DNA from: Microscillaceae bacterium
GTDB lineage: Bacteria; Bacteroidota; Bacteroidia; Cytophagales; Microscillaceae
DNA: 45,024 bases
Direction of reading: 5' to 3'
Assembly: GCA_025455045.1 (NCBI GenBank)
Contig: JALONJ010000027.1
Coordinates: forward strand, 1 to 45,024
Below the pieces are notes generated by a model. The model had not been told where the DNA came from, did not search any database, and saw only the letters and a list, made by a program, of their open reading frames with translations. Within the stretch, counting starts at the first letter, position 1; the number at the start of each line of letters is the position of its first letter. This document shows, piece after piece, positions 34,393 through 41,826 of this stretch. Position numbers and translations under genes: made by a program.

Positions 34393-34443
34393 ATACCAAT
34401 CCTTGATTATCAAATCTGCTTAAGCTTTTGGTGGCGTTTGATA

Positions 34444-34875
34444 TCAATATTTTGCCCCAGCCAATAACCAATCCAAAGCCAAAGCCTCACGGCTAAAATA
34501 TTGAATATTGATTTGATTGTGCATTATGTTGCGATTGGCAAGTGCCTCATCAACATTTTGTTCGGTAGATAATTGACTAATCAAAGAACGACTAGGCACA
34601 ATGGCAAATTTTTGGACAGACTTAAATGAGCCAATGATTTCATTCAACTTTTGGGCGCACCATACTTGGGTTTCGGGAACGATTACAAAATCTGAGTCTT
34701 GGCTACTGGATAAAAACAAAGTAGGCAGGTGAGCTTTTGCCAAATACAACAAAGCCAAATAATCTTGGCGATATTGCTCGTCGGTGGTAGTCAGATTGTC
34801 TTTCATTCGGTGAATTAGCAGGCGTTCTTTTTCCCAAAGGATTATTTCCCCTGAAGTACTGTTATGTAATACCAT
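34444..34875 (-). CDS. Small protein, possibly STAS/SpoIIAA-like fold
   Basis: 143 residues, no signal peptide. The alternation of strands and helices fits small SpoIIAA-like proteins common in Bacteroidota: an opening beta pair (SGEIILWEKERLLI), a helix, FVIVPETQVWCAQKLNEIIG, VQKFAIVPSRSLISQL, then INIQYFSREALALDWLL, the usual final 'YF(S/D)..EA..WL' helix. Such proteins may be anti-anti-sigma-like or lipid-binding, and the function here is not known. It is monocistronic, between repeat clusters. The fold is inferred from pattern only. Confidence 0.6.
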   Translation of the reverse strand: MVLHNSTSGEIILWEKERLLIHRMKDNLTTTDEQYRQDYLALLYLAKAHLPTLFLSSSQDSDFVIVPETQVWCAQKLNEIIGSFKSVQKFAIVPSRSLISQLSTEQNVDEALANRNIMHNQINIQYFSREALALDWLLAGAKY

Positions 34876-34941
34876 AAGATTTTAAAAAATGGATGTAGAA
34901 AATCTATCGATTTATTAAGGTTAGTTTTGTGAGAAATATAT

Positions 34942-35064
34942 GGATCTTCACCACTTTTCAGGAGCGAAAATCTTTTTTCTGAAATTTATCAATTTCAGTG
35001 ATTCTGAGCGAAGCGAAGAATCTGAAACTCTTGATAATCAACGCTTTAGATTCTTCACTTCGTT
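34942..35064. mobile_element. MITE family A, copy 3, truncated at its right end
   Basis: Begins GGATCTTCACCACTTTTCA and is nearly identical to copy 2 (34098) up to CTTCACTTCGTT, where similarity stops. The right terminal repeat is missing. It keeps the palindrome core (35032) in its centre. Confidence 0.8.
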
Positions 35065-35140
35065 TCAATTATTTAAAACTTTTAGCTCTCCGCTTTAGCA
35101 ATTTTCTTACAAAGAAATAAATTGCTACTTTTAAAAATAT

Positions 35141-35391
35141 CAATACTTCGGATATTTTTTATAAGTACTTCATTATCAGCTAGTTATGTTATTTAATACT
35201 ACTATACAATTCTATTTTCGCGCAAAGATGCTAAGACGCAAAGTACTAATAATCAATGACTTAGTTTCTTTAGCTTCCTAGTGGTTAAAAAAATGTACAG
35301 TAGTATTATGTTATTTTAAATATTTTATGTAAGTAGCTGATTATCAGATACTTAGTAAATAACTCGGAACTAGAAACTGTCCGAACTATTG
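35141..35391. mobile_element. MITE family C, copy 3, interrupted by another element
   Basis: Left end CAATACTTCGGA and right end CTGTCCGAACTATTG. Two palindromes, a variant core TCATTATCA at 35170 and an exact core at 35338, would be 46 bp apart once the 122-bp insertion (element plus one duplication) is removed, as in copies 1, 2 and 4. Confidence 0.78.
35195..35307. mobile_element. MITE family D, 113 bp, nested, with 9-bp target duplication
   Basis: Ends AATACTACTATACA and TGTACAGTAGTATT are inverted repeats. ATGTTATTT occurs directly on both sides (35186-35194 and 35308-35316). The interior has GCAAAGATGCTAAGACGCAA, a motif common in bacterial miniature elements, and a variant palindrome (TAATAATCA-ATG-ACTTA, 35247). 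It inserted into family C copy 3. Confidence 0.88.
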
Positions 35392-35399
35392 AAACATAA

Positions 35400-35509
35400 G
35401 AATCTTCGGCACTTTTTAAAAAAATTGCAACACAGGCTGTTAGCCTGCGCGCGTAAATGATTTTAGGCTAAGAATAAATCGGAAATTTTCTGAAAATAGG
35501 TAAATATTC
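35400..35509. mobile_element. Decayed MITE family A, single 77-bp-unit version
   Basis: Aligns along its length with 12133-12320: GAATCTTCGGCACTTTTT against GGTTCTTCACCACTTTTC, the hairpin CAGGCTGTTAGCCTG, then GCGTAAATGATTTTAGGCTA, and an end resembling the right terminal repeat. It has only one copy of the 77-bp unit that is doubled at 12154-12307. Confidence 0.65.
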
Positions 35510-35626
35510 AGATATAATTAATTGAAAATCAGACATTTATATAATTTTCAATTTCAAAGGAGCAAAGAACTCTAGTTTTTAAGCAAAATTAAATCTGAAC
35601 TGAATTTATTTTCACGCCCCCCTATT

Positions 35627-36046
35627 TTATTTTATCAATTTATTGACAAAATCTTTGATGAGTTTGACTCCTTTGAGTCCTTTTTGTTCGTAGCAACGAA
35701 AAATATCGCCACTTTGATTGCCAAGGGCTTTTTTGATGGCTTCGCTGCGGCGGGCTTTGTCAATCAGCATATTTTCCAGCTCGGCGGCTTGGTAGGTTTC
35801 TTGCAAATATTTTTTGATAGAAGGCGACAAACATTCACAAATGGTGTTTTTTTGCAATTCCTCTTTGACAGCCAAATTCAAAAGTAACTTACCCACAATT
35901 GGCACCAAGTCATTGGCGTGGGCAGTAATCATATCTTTGGCATCTTGGCAGGCTACGGTGTTTACTTTCTCAACCATCAGAGCCTTTTGGTCTTGGCAGG
36001 CTAAAAAAACAATGGATAATGTGCTGATAATCAATAATTTATACAT
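35627..36046 (-). CDS. Small lipoprotein of unknown function
   Basis: 139 residues from ATG 36046. A lipoprotein signal peptide (LLIISTLSIVFLAC, lipobox FLAC) places it in the envelope. The mature part is helical with several cysteines (VACQDAKD, NTICECLSP, DIFRCYEQ) that may form disulfides. No family is recognised. The LIIST of the signal peptide is encoded by a palindrome copy (TAATG-TGC-TGATAATCA-ATA-ATTTA, core 36025), the same outcome as in the 33341 gene. Confidence 0.72.
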   Translation of the reverse strand: MYKLLIISTLSIVFLACQDQKALMVEKVNTVACQDAKDMITAHANDLVPIVGKLLLNLAVKEELQKNTICECLSPSIKKYLQETYQAAELENMLIDKARRSEAIKKALGNQSGDIFRCYEQKGLKGVKLIKDFVNKLIK

Positions 36047-36049
36047 CAA

Positions 36050-36394
36050 AATAAAGTTTAAATGGTTTAAAAGCGAAAATTACACATTTTATTGATAAAA
36101 ATGATTTTCTAACAAAATTATCCCCAAATCTTATTCGGCACACTATTTTTAAATCTTTGAAAATCAGGCTATTCGGTTGGCAAAAAACAAAATTTAACTA
36201 TTCAATAACAAATAAAAAGCCGAGCAACCAGTCTTCAATTTTCAGAAAAAATCACCAGCAAAATCCCGAAAAATTTTTCTGCCTAAGTATCAATCACTTA
36301 GCTCTGAAGGGTAAAAAAAAGCCGATAAAAGTGCCAGCATTGCCGGATTTTTGCTTATTTTTAAACCATCAAAAGCATAAATCAAATATTCAAA
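36050..36394. other. 345-bp divergent intergenic region, nothing notable
   Basis: AT-rich sequence between the lipoprotein gene and small paralogous gene 3. Short frames here have no protein-like composition and no strong promoter match was found. A weak GTGCCAGCATTGCCGG segment could form a small hairpin. Confidence 0.4.
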
Positions 36395-36745
36395 ATGGCG
36401 GTTTTGACTTATTATTCAGTCAAAAGACTGTACCATAGTTTGGTACAAGTTTTTCGGGATTTTTGGCACGAAAACTCCCCCACAATTGCTCCCGCGATTC
36501 CCGAACCCGAGCCTTTCGGATTGGAAGAAACCCCGCGTAGCCAAAGGGCTAAACTACGTGTATCGTTGCAAGACTTAAAGATTATCTCTAGTGCTTTGTT
36601 GCACCTCAAAAAGACCTTGCTCAAAAAAGCCGAAACCACCCGCGCCGACGAGGTAGCCCAACTCGACCAACGCATCTATGAATTGATTCAAGAACTTGAA
36701 CAGGAGCAAATGCTCAAAGACCGCATCGAAAAAATAAGAGCTTAA
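36395..36745 (+). CDS. Small paralogous protein, family member 3
   Basis: 116 residues. The most diverged member of the family also found at 14299-14625 and 26961-27302. The N-terminal amphipathic helix is YSVKRLYHSLVQVFRDFW. A Pro/Glu-rich linker follows, then the conserved block VSLQDLKIISSALLHLKKTL with RADEVAQLDQRIYELIQELE. The conserved C-terminal pattern is (I/M/V)SL(D/Q)DLK..S(T/S)ALL, then RA(E/D)(G/E)VA..D...Y.LI.E. It is monocistronic and ends at a bidirectional terminator. Function unknown. Confidence 0.75.
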   Translation: MAVLTYYSVKRLYHSLVQVFRDFWHENSPTIAPAIPEPEPFGLEETPRSQRAKLRVSLQDLKIISSALLHLKKTLLKKAETTRADEVAQLDQRIYELIQELEQEQMLKDRIEKIRA

Positions 36746-36749
36746 ATTC

Positions 36750-36787
36750 AAAAAAAGGTTATTGCCAAAAGCGATAACCTTTTTTTA
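36750..36787. terminator. Bidirectional terminator
   Basis: AGGTTATTGC pairs with GCGATAACCT (one mismatch) around CAAAA, with an A-run before and seven T after, between convergent genes. The arms resemble those of the palindromes at 6189 and 6379. Confidence 0.8.
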
Positions 36788-36802
36788 TAGTGTGGCATTA
36801 TT

Positions 36803-38134
36803 TTACAAATCATCTAATCGCAATTCGTTTATCTTTTCGGTCAAAAGCTGTTTTTCGTGAGGCGATTGGGTAAGTTGCCAAGCCTCTTGCCAGTGAAATC
36901 GCGCCAAATCGGGTTGATTCAATTGCGCATACAGCTCTCCCAAAGTAGCCGGTAAGAGATAAAACTTTTTGAGACTAGCCAAATCCGTGATTTGAGCAAT
37001 GGCATCTAAACCGGCTTGCGCGCCCTTGAGTTCGGCTAGGGCAATGGCACGATTGAGCGCGACCACTGGGCTGGCTTGAATTTGATACAGCAAATCGTAG
37101 AGAATAATGATGCGCTCCCAATGAGTTTGGGCGTAGGTTGGGGCTAGGCAATGCTCATAGGCTATACCGGCTTCGATATGGTAGGGGCTAATGTGCTGAC
37201 TTTGGGCGGCTTGGTCCAAATACTGCAAGCCAATCGCTATCAATTCCCGATTCCACAAAGCTCGATTTTGAAATTGGAGCAACAAAATACTGCCCGATTC
37301 GCTGGTGCGCGCAGGTATGCGAGCCGTATGAAAACACATCAGCGCAAGCAAAGCACACACCTCGCCGGTACAAGTACGTGGATTGTCGGCGAGCATTTTG
37401 CCCAAACGCAAAGACTCTTCCAGCAAATCTTGGCGAATAAGTGTATCGTGGTGCGTGGTATTGTAACCTTCATTGAACAAAAGATAAATAGCTTCTAAAA
37501 CATTGCCCAAACGAGAGCTAATTTGCTGATTATCAGGAATTTCAAATTTTATTTTTTGTTCACGAAAAACCTGTTTGGCGCGATAAAGGCGTTTGCTGAT
37601 AGTTTCTTCATTGCTGACAAAAGCACGAGCAATTTCGGCAATATTAAAGCCACACAAGGTCTTGAGAATCAAGGCTATTTGGGCTTCGGCGGGCAGGCTG
37701 GGGTGGCAACAAGCAAACATCATCCGCAATTGGTCATCGGGTAGTTCGGTTTCTTGCCACAGTTGATTGAGCGTGGGGAGCAAAGAATACTCGGATTGCA
37801 ATAGATGATGGACTTCATCGGCAAATTTGTTTTTGAGTTTTTCGCGGCGAATCACATCAAGAGCTTGGTTTTTGGCTACCTGCAAAATCCAAGCACTGGG
37901 ATTTTGGGGAACTCCTTTAAATTTCCAATGTTCTAAGGCTTTGAGCAAGGTATCTTGCACTACATCTTCGGCAAGTTCGAGATTATGCGTACCAAATATG
38001 CGAGTCAAAAGCGCAATGATTCTGCCGGATTCTCGCCGAAAAAGATGCTCAATGGTTTGTTCGATATACGAGTTTTCTTGAGTCAATGCTTGATAATTCG
38101 AATGTATAGGGAATAAATATTTGCATATAATCAA
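36803..38134 (-). CDS. ECF42-type RNA polymerase sigma factor
   Basis: About 443 residues. Sigma region 2 (LELAEDVVQDTLLKALEHWK, PSAWILQVAKNQALDVIRRE) and region 4 (LILKTLCGFNIAEIARAFVS, EETISKRLYRAKQ) are followed by a roughly 200-residue C-terminal helical, TPR-like domain (ASPVVALNRAIALAELKGAQ, QPDLARFHWQEAWQLTQSPH). That domain defines the ECF42 group, which usually works without an anti-sigma factor and is usually encoded beside a DGPF/YCII-domain protein. No such neighbour is present. The start is unclear: no ATG; TTG 38134 lies inside a palindrome copy (core 38136) and TTG 38086 is an alternative. PDNQQIS in the protein comes from another copy (core 37527). Confidence 0.9.
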   Translation of the reverse strand: MIICKYLFPIHSNYQALTQENSYIEQTIEHLFRRESGRIIALLTRIFGTHNLELAEDVVQDTLLKALEHWKFKGVPQNPSAWILQVAKNQALDVIRREKLKNKFADEVHHLLQSEYSLLPTLNQLWQETELPDDQLRMMFACCHPSLPAEAQIALILKTLCGFNIAEIARAFVSNEETISKRLYRAKQVFREQKIKFEIPDNQQISSRLGNVLEAIYLLFNEGYNTTHHDTLIRQDLLEESLRLGKMLADNPRTCTGEVCALLALMCFHTARIPARTSESGSILLLQFQNRALWNRELIAIGLQYLDQAAQSQHISPYHIEAGIAYEHCLAPTYAQTHWERIIILYDLLYQIQASPVVALNRAIALAELKGAQAGLDAIAQITDLASLKKFYLLPATLGELYAQLNQPDLARFHWQEAWQLTQSPHEKQLLTEKINELRLDDL

Positions 38135-38176
38135 TTGATTATCAGCATATTAATTATTTTTTTACTTTATTTGAAG

Positions 38177-38301
38177 GGGTTCATTTCAAATTTACGCGTT
38201 TTTTTTTGCCTCACCCTGCCCAGAGCCTCCCCCCAGCCTCCTCCGAAAGAGGGGGAGTAAATACAGGAGAGGGTTATAGGTAGTAAATTTGAAATGCACC
38301 C
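38177..38301. mobile_element. MITE family B, copy 4, enlarged
   Basis: Ends GGGTTCATTTCAAATTTA and TAAATTTGAAATGCACCC. Flanks ATTTGAAG and ATTTGACA share six of eight bases. The interior is about 37 bp longer than in copies 1-3 through an extra G/C-rich hairpin segment (CCTCCTCCGAAAGAGGGGG). Confidence 0.78.
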
Positions 38302-38310
38302 ATTTGACAG

Positions 38311-39198
38311 CTATTTTTTGACCGTAAATTTACCGGTGTAAAGCAAGTCATTTTCATCGGATAGTCGCCAATAATAAAGTCCGGCTTGCCAATCTTTGAC
38401 TTCAAGCCGCAACTCGGTCTGCCCTTTGGGGAGGGTCTGAAGGCTCATTCGGCGGCGTTGATTATCCAAAATCTCGACCTCAAAAGTACGATTACTCAAG
38501 CCTTGCCAAGCAAGTTTGAGGGCTTGGGTAAAATTTTCATTGTTTTGCGGGCTGACAAGTTGCAGCTCCTCACTACCTCGCGCACGTGCCGCGAGGTCGC
38601 TTTCCAAACTTGGATTTTCGGCAAAAGCCAATGATTGATTGGTTTCTGGAGTTTGCTTATTTTTATCGTCCGATTTGGGGATTTCAGTCTTGACGTTTTT
38701 TTCTTCAATAACCTGATTATCAGAGGTTTGCGAATTGGATTTAATTTCTTTTTCTAATTTTTGGGGCGGATTATTTTCTACCAAAGCTACGGGAGTTTTG
38801 AGATTATTCCACCAAATTATAAGTAAAAAAAGCGAAATTACTGCCGCAGCCCCCAAAGCATAAGACATTGATAATGAGCGATTTGGCAGTTTTTTTTGAA
38901 TGGGTTGTGGCGGATTTTTTTCCAACAAAGGCTTGATATTTTGATACACTCTTTGGGCATCAAAACCTTGGATTAACTCCGGCTCATTTTTTTTGATTTG
39001 CAAGGCTATTTTTTCCAATTCTAAGCCTTCTATGACCTCCGAGCAAAGACAAGCATCTTCGCCACAATTATTCAATTTATTTTCAATCTCTGTAATCAAA
39101 GATGGGTTTACAAGTTGGGCTACATAATCGTGCAGTTCGGCTTGAGTGGGACAATGAGCGTGAAATTTATTTTTTAAAGATTTATTTGAAGAATTCAT
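38311..39198 (-). CDS. Membrane-anchored anti-sigma-like protein
   Basis: About 295 residues from ATG 39198. A cytosolic N-terminus with cysteines and histidine (FHAHCPTQAELHDYVAQL, NNCGEDACLCSEVIEGLE) recalls the zinc-binding anti-sigma fold. One transmembrane segment (YALGAAAVISLFLLIIWW) follows at about residue 113. A periplasmic linker rich in Lys/Asn/Glu precedes a C-terminal beta domain (AWQGLSNRTFEVEILDNQRR, GLYYWRLSDENDLLYTGKFT). It is downstream of and co-directional with the ECF sigma gene at 39403-39939, the usual sigma/anti-sigma order. TSDNQVIEE in the linker derives from a palindrome (core 38714). The anti-sigma role is inferred from architecture and context. Confidence 0.72.
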   Translation of the reverse strand: MNSSNKSLKNKFHAHCPTQAELHDYVAQLVNPSLITEIENKLNNCGEDACLCSEVIEGLELEKIALQIKKNEPELIQGFDAQRVYQNIKPLLEKNPPQPIQKKLPNRSLSMSYALGAAAVISLFLLIIWWNNLKTPVALVENNPPQKLEKEIKSNSQTSDNQVIEEKNVKTEIPKSDDKNKQTPETNQSLAFAENPSLESDLAARARGSEELQLVSPQNNENFTQALKLAWQGLSNRTFEVEILDNQRRRMSLQTLPKGQTELRLEVKDWQAGLYYWRLSDENDLLYTGKFTVKK

Positions 39199-39402
39199 CA
39201 ATTGATAAAAATTAAAAATGAAACATTACTAATCGCCTAAGCTATTGATTATCAAAGACTTATAAGCAAACTAGCTCTCTCGAGAAGCTGAAGATTACTT
39301 TGTTTATCAATGAGTTAAGCATTTGGTAATATTTTGTCAATAAAAAATGATTTTAAAAGGTGAATAATAATAAAATGCGATTGATAGACAAAAATGACAA
39401 AT

Positions 39403-39939
39403 TTATAGAGAATCTGTTTGAATTAGCTCCATAATTCTGACCCCGGTGCGGCTTTTGATTTGGCGATAATTGACCAGCGTAAGGTTTTCATTGAATTTTT
39501 GGCGGTATTCGGGGGCTATCATCTCCACAATAATTTTTTGCTCATAATGCCCTTCCAATTCAAGAGCTTTTTTCCAGATAAATACCTGCCTATCGAGCAA
39601 ATGGCGAAATATAACCGCCATATCTTCGTCCACCAAAAATTGATATGAGTTGTCATAAGTAATTTGGGCGGCAAACGCCCTTTGGGTATTGCTTACGCGC
39701 GGGTGAAATCGGCGGCGGTACATCAAAGCCTCGTTGCGGGCAATGACAAAGAGCAGGGCGCGAGCTACGGTTTCATCGTGGCGAGCGTGGGGGTATTTCT
39801 CAATAAATTTTTGCCAACTGTCTTGTACAATGTCCTCGGCATCTTTGCTCCTTTCGGGTTCTTGAATCAAATCTTTGATAATCTTTTTGACAAAATAGCC
39901 CAGCAACTCCGAGAGTTCGAGTATAAATTTTTCCGACAT
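39403..39939 (-). CDS. ECF-type sigma factor
   Basis: 178 residues. Region 2 is recognisable (DAEDIVQDSWQKFIEKYPHA, RALLFVIARNEALMYRRRFH). Region 4 is less typical (EHYEQ-like segment EGHYEQKIIVEMIAPEYRQK, then VNYRQIKSRTGVRIMELIQT), so promoter recognition may be unusual. It is probably co-transcribed with the downstream membrane anti-sigma-like gene, with a 204-bp gap that holds two palindromes (cores 39246 and variant 39301). The signal it answers to is unknown. Confidence 0.82.
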   Translation of the reverse strand: MSEKFILELSELLGYFVKKIIKDLIQEPERSKDAEDIVQDSWQKFIEKYPHARHDETVARALLFVIARNEALMYRRRFHPRVSNTQRAFAAQITYDNSYQFLVDEDMAVIFRHLLDRQVFIWKKALELEGHYEQKIIVEMIAPEYRQKFNENLTLVNYRQIKSRTGVRIMELIQTDSL

Positions 39940-40135
39940 AATGTATTAATAATTTGGTGATTCCAATGAGTAACCAAGAGTAAATATATATAATTAATTG
40001 ATTATCAATAAGTTATAATATTTATTTTTTCAAAAAAATAATTTTCTATTAAAAATGCACGCCGGAAATTTTTCACAAAAAACAAACAAAACTAAAATTA
40101 CGCTAAATTTTGGAATAAGTCAAGTTTTTGTTATC

Positions 40136-40276
40136 AATAGTTCGGACAGTTTCTGGTTTCTAGTTCCGAGTTATTTACTAAGTATTTGATAATCAGCTAG
40201 TTACATAAAATACTTGAAGTAGCATAAATGGTTGATTATCAATTACTTACAAAAACTGTCCGTAGCATTAGTTATA
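40136..40276. mobile_element. MITE family C, copy 4, inverted relative to copy 3
   Basis: Left end CAATAGTTCGGACAG, right end CTGTCCGTAGCATTAG (imperfect inverted repeat), with GTTAT flanking both sides. It carries GTTTCTGGTTTCTAGTTCCGAG, here interrupted for brevity as GTTTCTGGTTTC then TAGTTCCGAG, the complement of sequence near the right end of copies 2 and 3. Palindrome cores at 40187 and 40233 are 46 bp apart. Confidence 0.7.
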
Positions 40277-40487
40277 AAAAGTAATTTTCAGTAAAAATTA
40301 ATTGCCTGATAATCAGCAAGTTATGTATTTTTTATAATTCTTTTGTCATTTCTATCAGTTCAACTCATTCTTAATATTCATAAAGACTCCTAAAATCAGC
40401 AAAGTTAGTTTTTAAAGAAAAATATATAAGTCATTGATTATTAAGATATTATGAAGTTTTGCATAAAATTTAAAATATTTACCTGCT

Positions 40488-40551
40488 AGGGGAATTACCC
40501 AAGTGCCGGTTACAAAGTCGTCGATGTGGCGTTACCGGCTCTCCCCTTTTT
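40488..40551 (+). ncRNA. Nested hairpin with T-run: possible leader RNA or terminator
   Basis: Outer stem AGGGGA/TCCCCT (40488-40493, 40542-40547). The inner stem GCCGGTTAC/GTTACCGGC has one mismatch and a 17-nt loop (AAAGTCGTCGATGTGGC). It ends in five T. It lies about 140 bp upstream of the lipoprotein gene at 40690 with no gene ending before it on this strand, so it may be a short independent RNA or an attenuator in that gene's leader. Confidence 0.45.
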
Positions 40552-40689
40552 ACAACCATCTGATTATCAAATAGTTGTGAATATTTTGAAAAATATTTAA
40601 AAAAACTTCGTAACGTTTCAAACAGCGCAATACTATGAATTTGAATTTAAAATTAATCATTTTACAAACCATTCAAATTGCATAAGTAT

Positions 40690-41826
40690 ATGAAAAATTT
40701 AGTAAAATTCTACCTTTTATTCAGCTTAGTTTTGGGATTTATGGCTTGTGATAAAAACAAAGACCCACAACCAGAACCTACTTATTCTATCACTGGCGAG
40801 CTAATCAATGCCAACAATCGGCTAGTTCGCAATGCCACCATTGAATTGCTAGACCTCAACACTGGCACAGCCACCGCAAGTGGTAGAACCGACTCCGAAG
40901 GCAAATACACGCTGGCGGGAGTCAAAGGTGGCTCTTACTCCTTGCGCTTCAAAGCTGAGGGCTACGAAGAAAAAACGCGCCCCCTCAGCCTCAACGCCAA
41001 CCTAAGCAGTCAAAAAGACACCATACAAGGGCGCGCCAACATCTCTGGGCGCATCATCAACTCGCAAACTGGCTTAGGCTTGGCAAATGCCAGCATTAGT
41101 TTTTCGTTTGGCAGTGATACAACCGCAACTTTGGCAGAGATGGTGGCTACTACCAATTCATCGGGCAGTTTTAGCCTGAGCAATGCTCCTTCGGGTACAT
41201 TTGTACAAGTAATCCGCGCGATTGGCTTTATTCCTAGAGTTACCCCTCAAATAAATATCACCAACGCCAGCAATAGTTTGGGCAATACTGTGCTAGTAGA
41301 GGCTTTGGCGGTAGGACAAATGCGCGTTGTATTGACTTGGGGCTTGAATCCGGGCGACTTGGATTCGCACTTCACCGGTCCGAATGCGAGTGGTAACAGT
41401 AGATTTCATATGTATTTTGGTAATAGAATCCCTAATGCAGAGGTCAATTTAGATGTAGATGATACAAATGGATTTGGACCCGAAACTACGACTATCAAAC
41501 GCTTTTATACGGGTACTTATCGCTACTCGGTGCATAATTATGATAACCAAGGCAATAGAGGCGGGCTTGAGATTTTTAACTCCCCAGCCAAAGTAGAACT
41601 CTACGACCACACCGGCTTGCGCCAAACCTTTGTAGCCCCGCCTTTTAGTGGCACAAGTGGCAACACTTGGCGAGTATTTGAACTCACTGCCACGAGTGCC
41701 GGCGTGCAGATAGTACCAGTCAATAGCTACTTCAATGCGGCTAGTTTTGGCGATACCACCGTATTCTTAACCACTCCCAACGCCAAAAATGTACCTGCCG
41801 AACTCAGCCGAGATATGGACAAATAA
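40690..41826 (+). CDS. Lipoprotein with carboxypeptidase-regulatory-like repeats and a YfaP/DUF2135-like C-terminal domain
   Basis: About 378 residues from ATG 40690. A lipoprotein signal (LFSLVLGFMAC) is followed by two beta-sandwich repeats of the CarboxypepD_reg type (TYSITGELINANNRLVRNAT with YTLAGVKGGSYSLRFKAEGY; ISGRIINSQTGLGLANASIS with FSLSNAPSGTFVQVIRAIGF). The C-terminal 150 residues (VVLTWGLNPGDLDSHFTGPN, FYTGTYRYSVHNYDNQGN) match the pattern of YfaP/DUF2135 proteins, where 'W....DLD.H' begins a conserved domain. It is probably an outer-membrane-attached adhesin-like or envelope protein. A hairpin terminator follows. Confidence 0.82.
   Translation: MKNLVKFYLLFSLVLGFMACDKNKDPQPEPTYSITGELINANNRLVRNATIELLDLNTGTATASGRTDSEGKYTLAGVKGGSYSLRFKAEGYEEKTRPLSLNANLSSQKDTIQGRANISGRIINSQTGLGLANASISFSFGSDTTATLAEMVATTNSSGSFSLSNAPSGTFVQVIRAIGFIPRVTPQINITNASNSLGNTVLVEALAVGQMRVVLTWGLNPGDLDSHFTGPNASGNSRFHMYFGNRIPNAEVNLDVDDTNGFGPETTTIKRFYTGTYRYSVHNYDNQGNRGGLEIFNSPAKVELYDHTGLRQTFVAPPFSGTSGNTWRVFELTATSAGVQIVPVNSYFNAASFGDTTVFLTTPNAKNVPAELSRDMDK

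Larger units (their letters stand above)
34037..34443. other. 407-bp convergent intergenic region filled with repeats
   Basis: Palindrome-terminator (34052-34094), family A MITE (34098-34299), G/C-rich inverted repeat (34342-34392) and another palindrome core (34404). No gene is seen. Confidence 0.6.
34876..35626. other. 751-bp intergenic region made of nested and decayed MITEs
   Basis: In order: a truncated family A element (34942-35064), family C copy 3 (35141-35391) interrupted by a family D element (35195-35307), and a decayed family A element (35400-35509). No gene remains. Confidence 0.65.
39940..40689. other. 750-bp divergent intergenic region dense in palindromes
   Basis: Palindrome cores at 39999, 40187, 40233, 40307, 40435 (variant) and 40561, the highest density in the window. 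The pair at 40187/40233 belongs to family C copy 4, and a structured hairpin lies at 40488-40551. No gene is seen. Confidence 0.6.
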
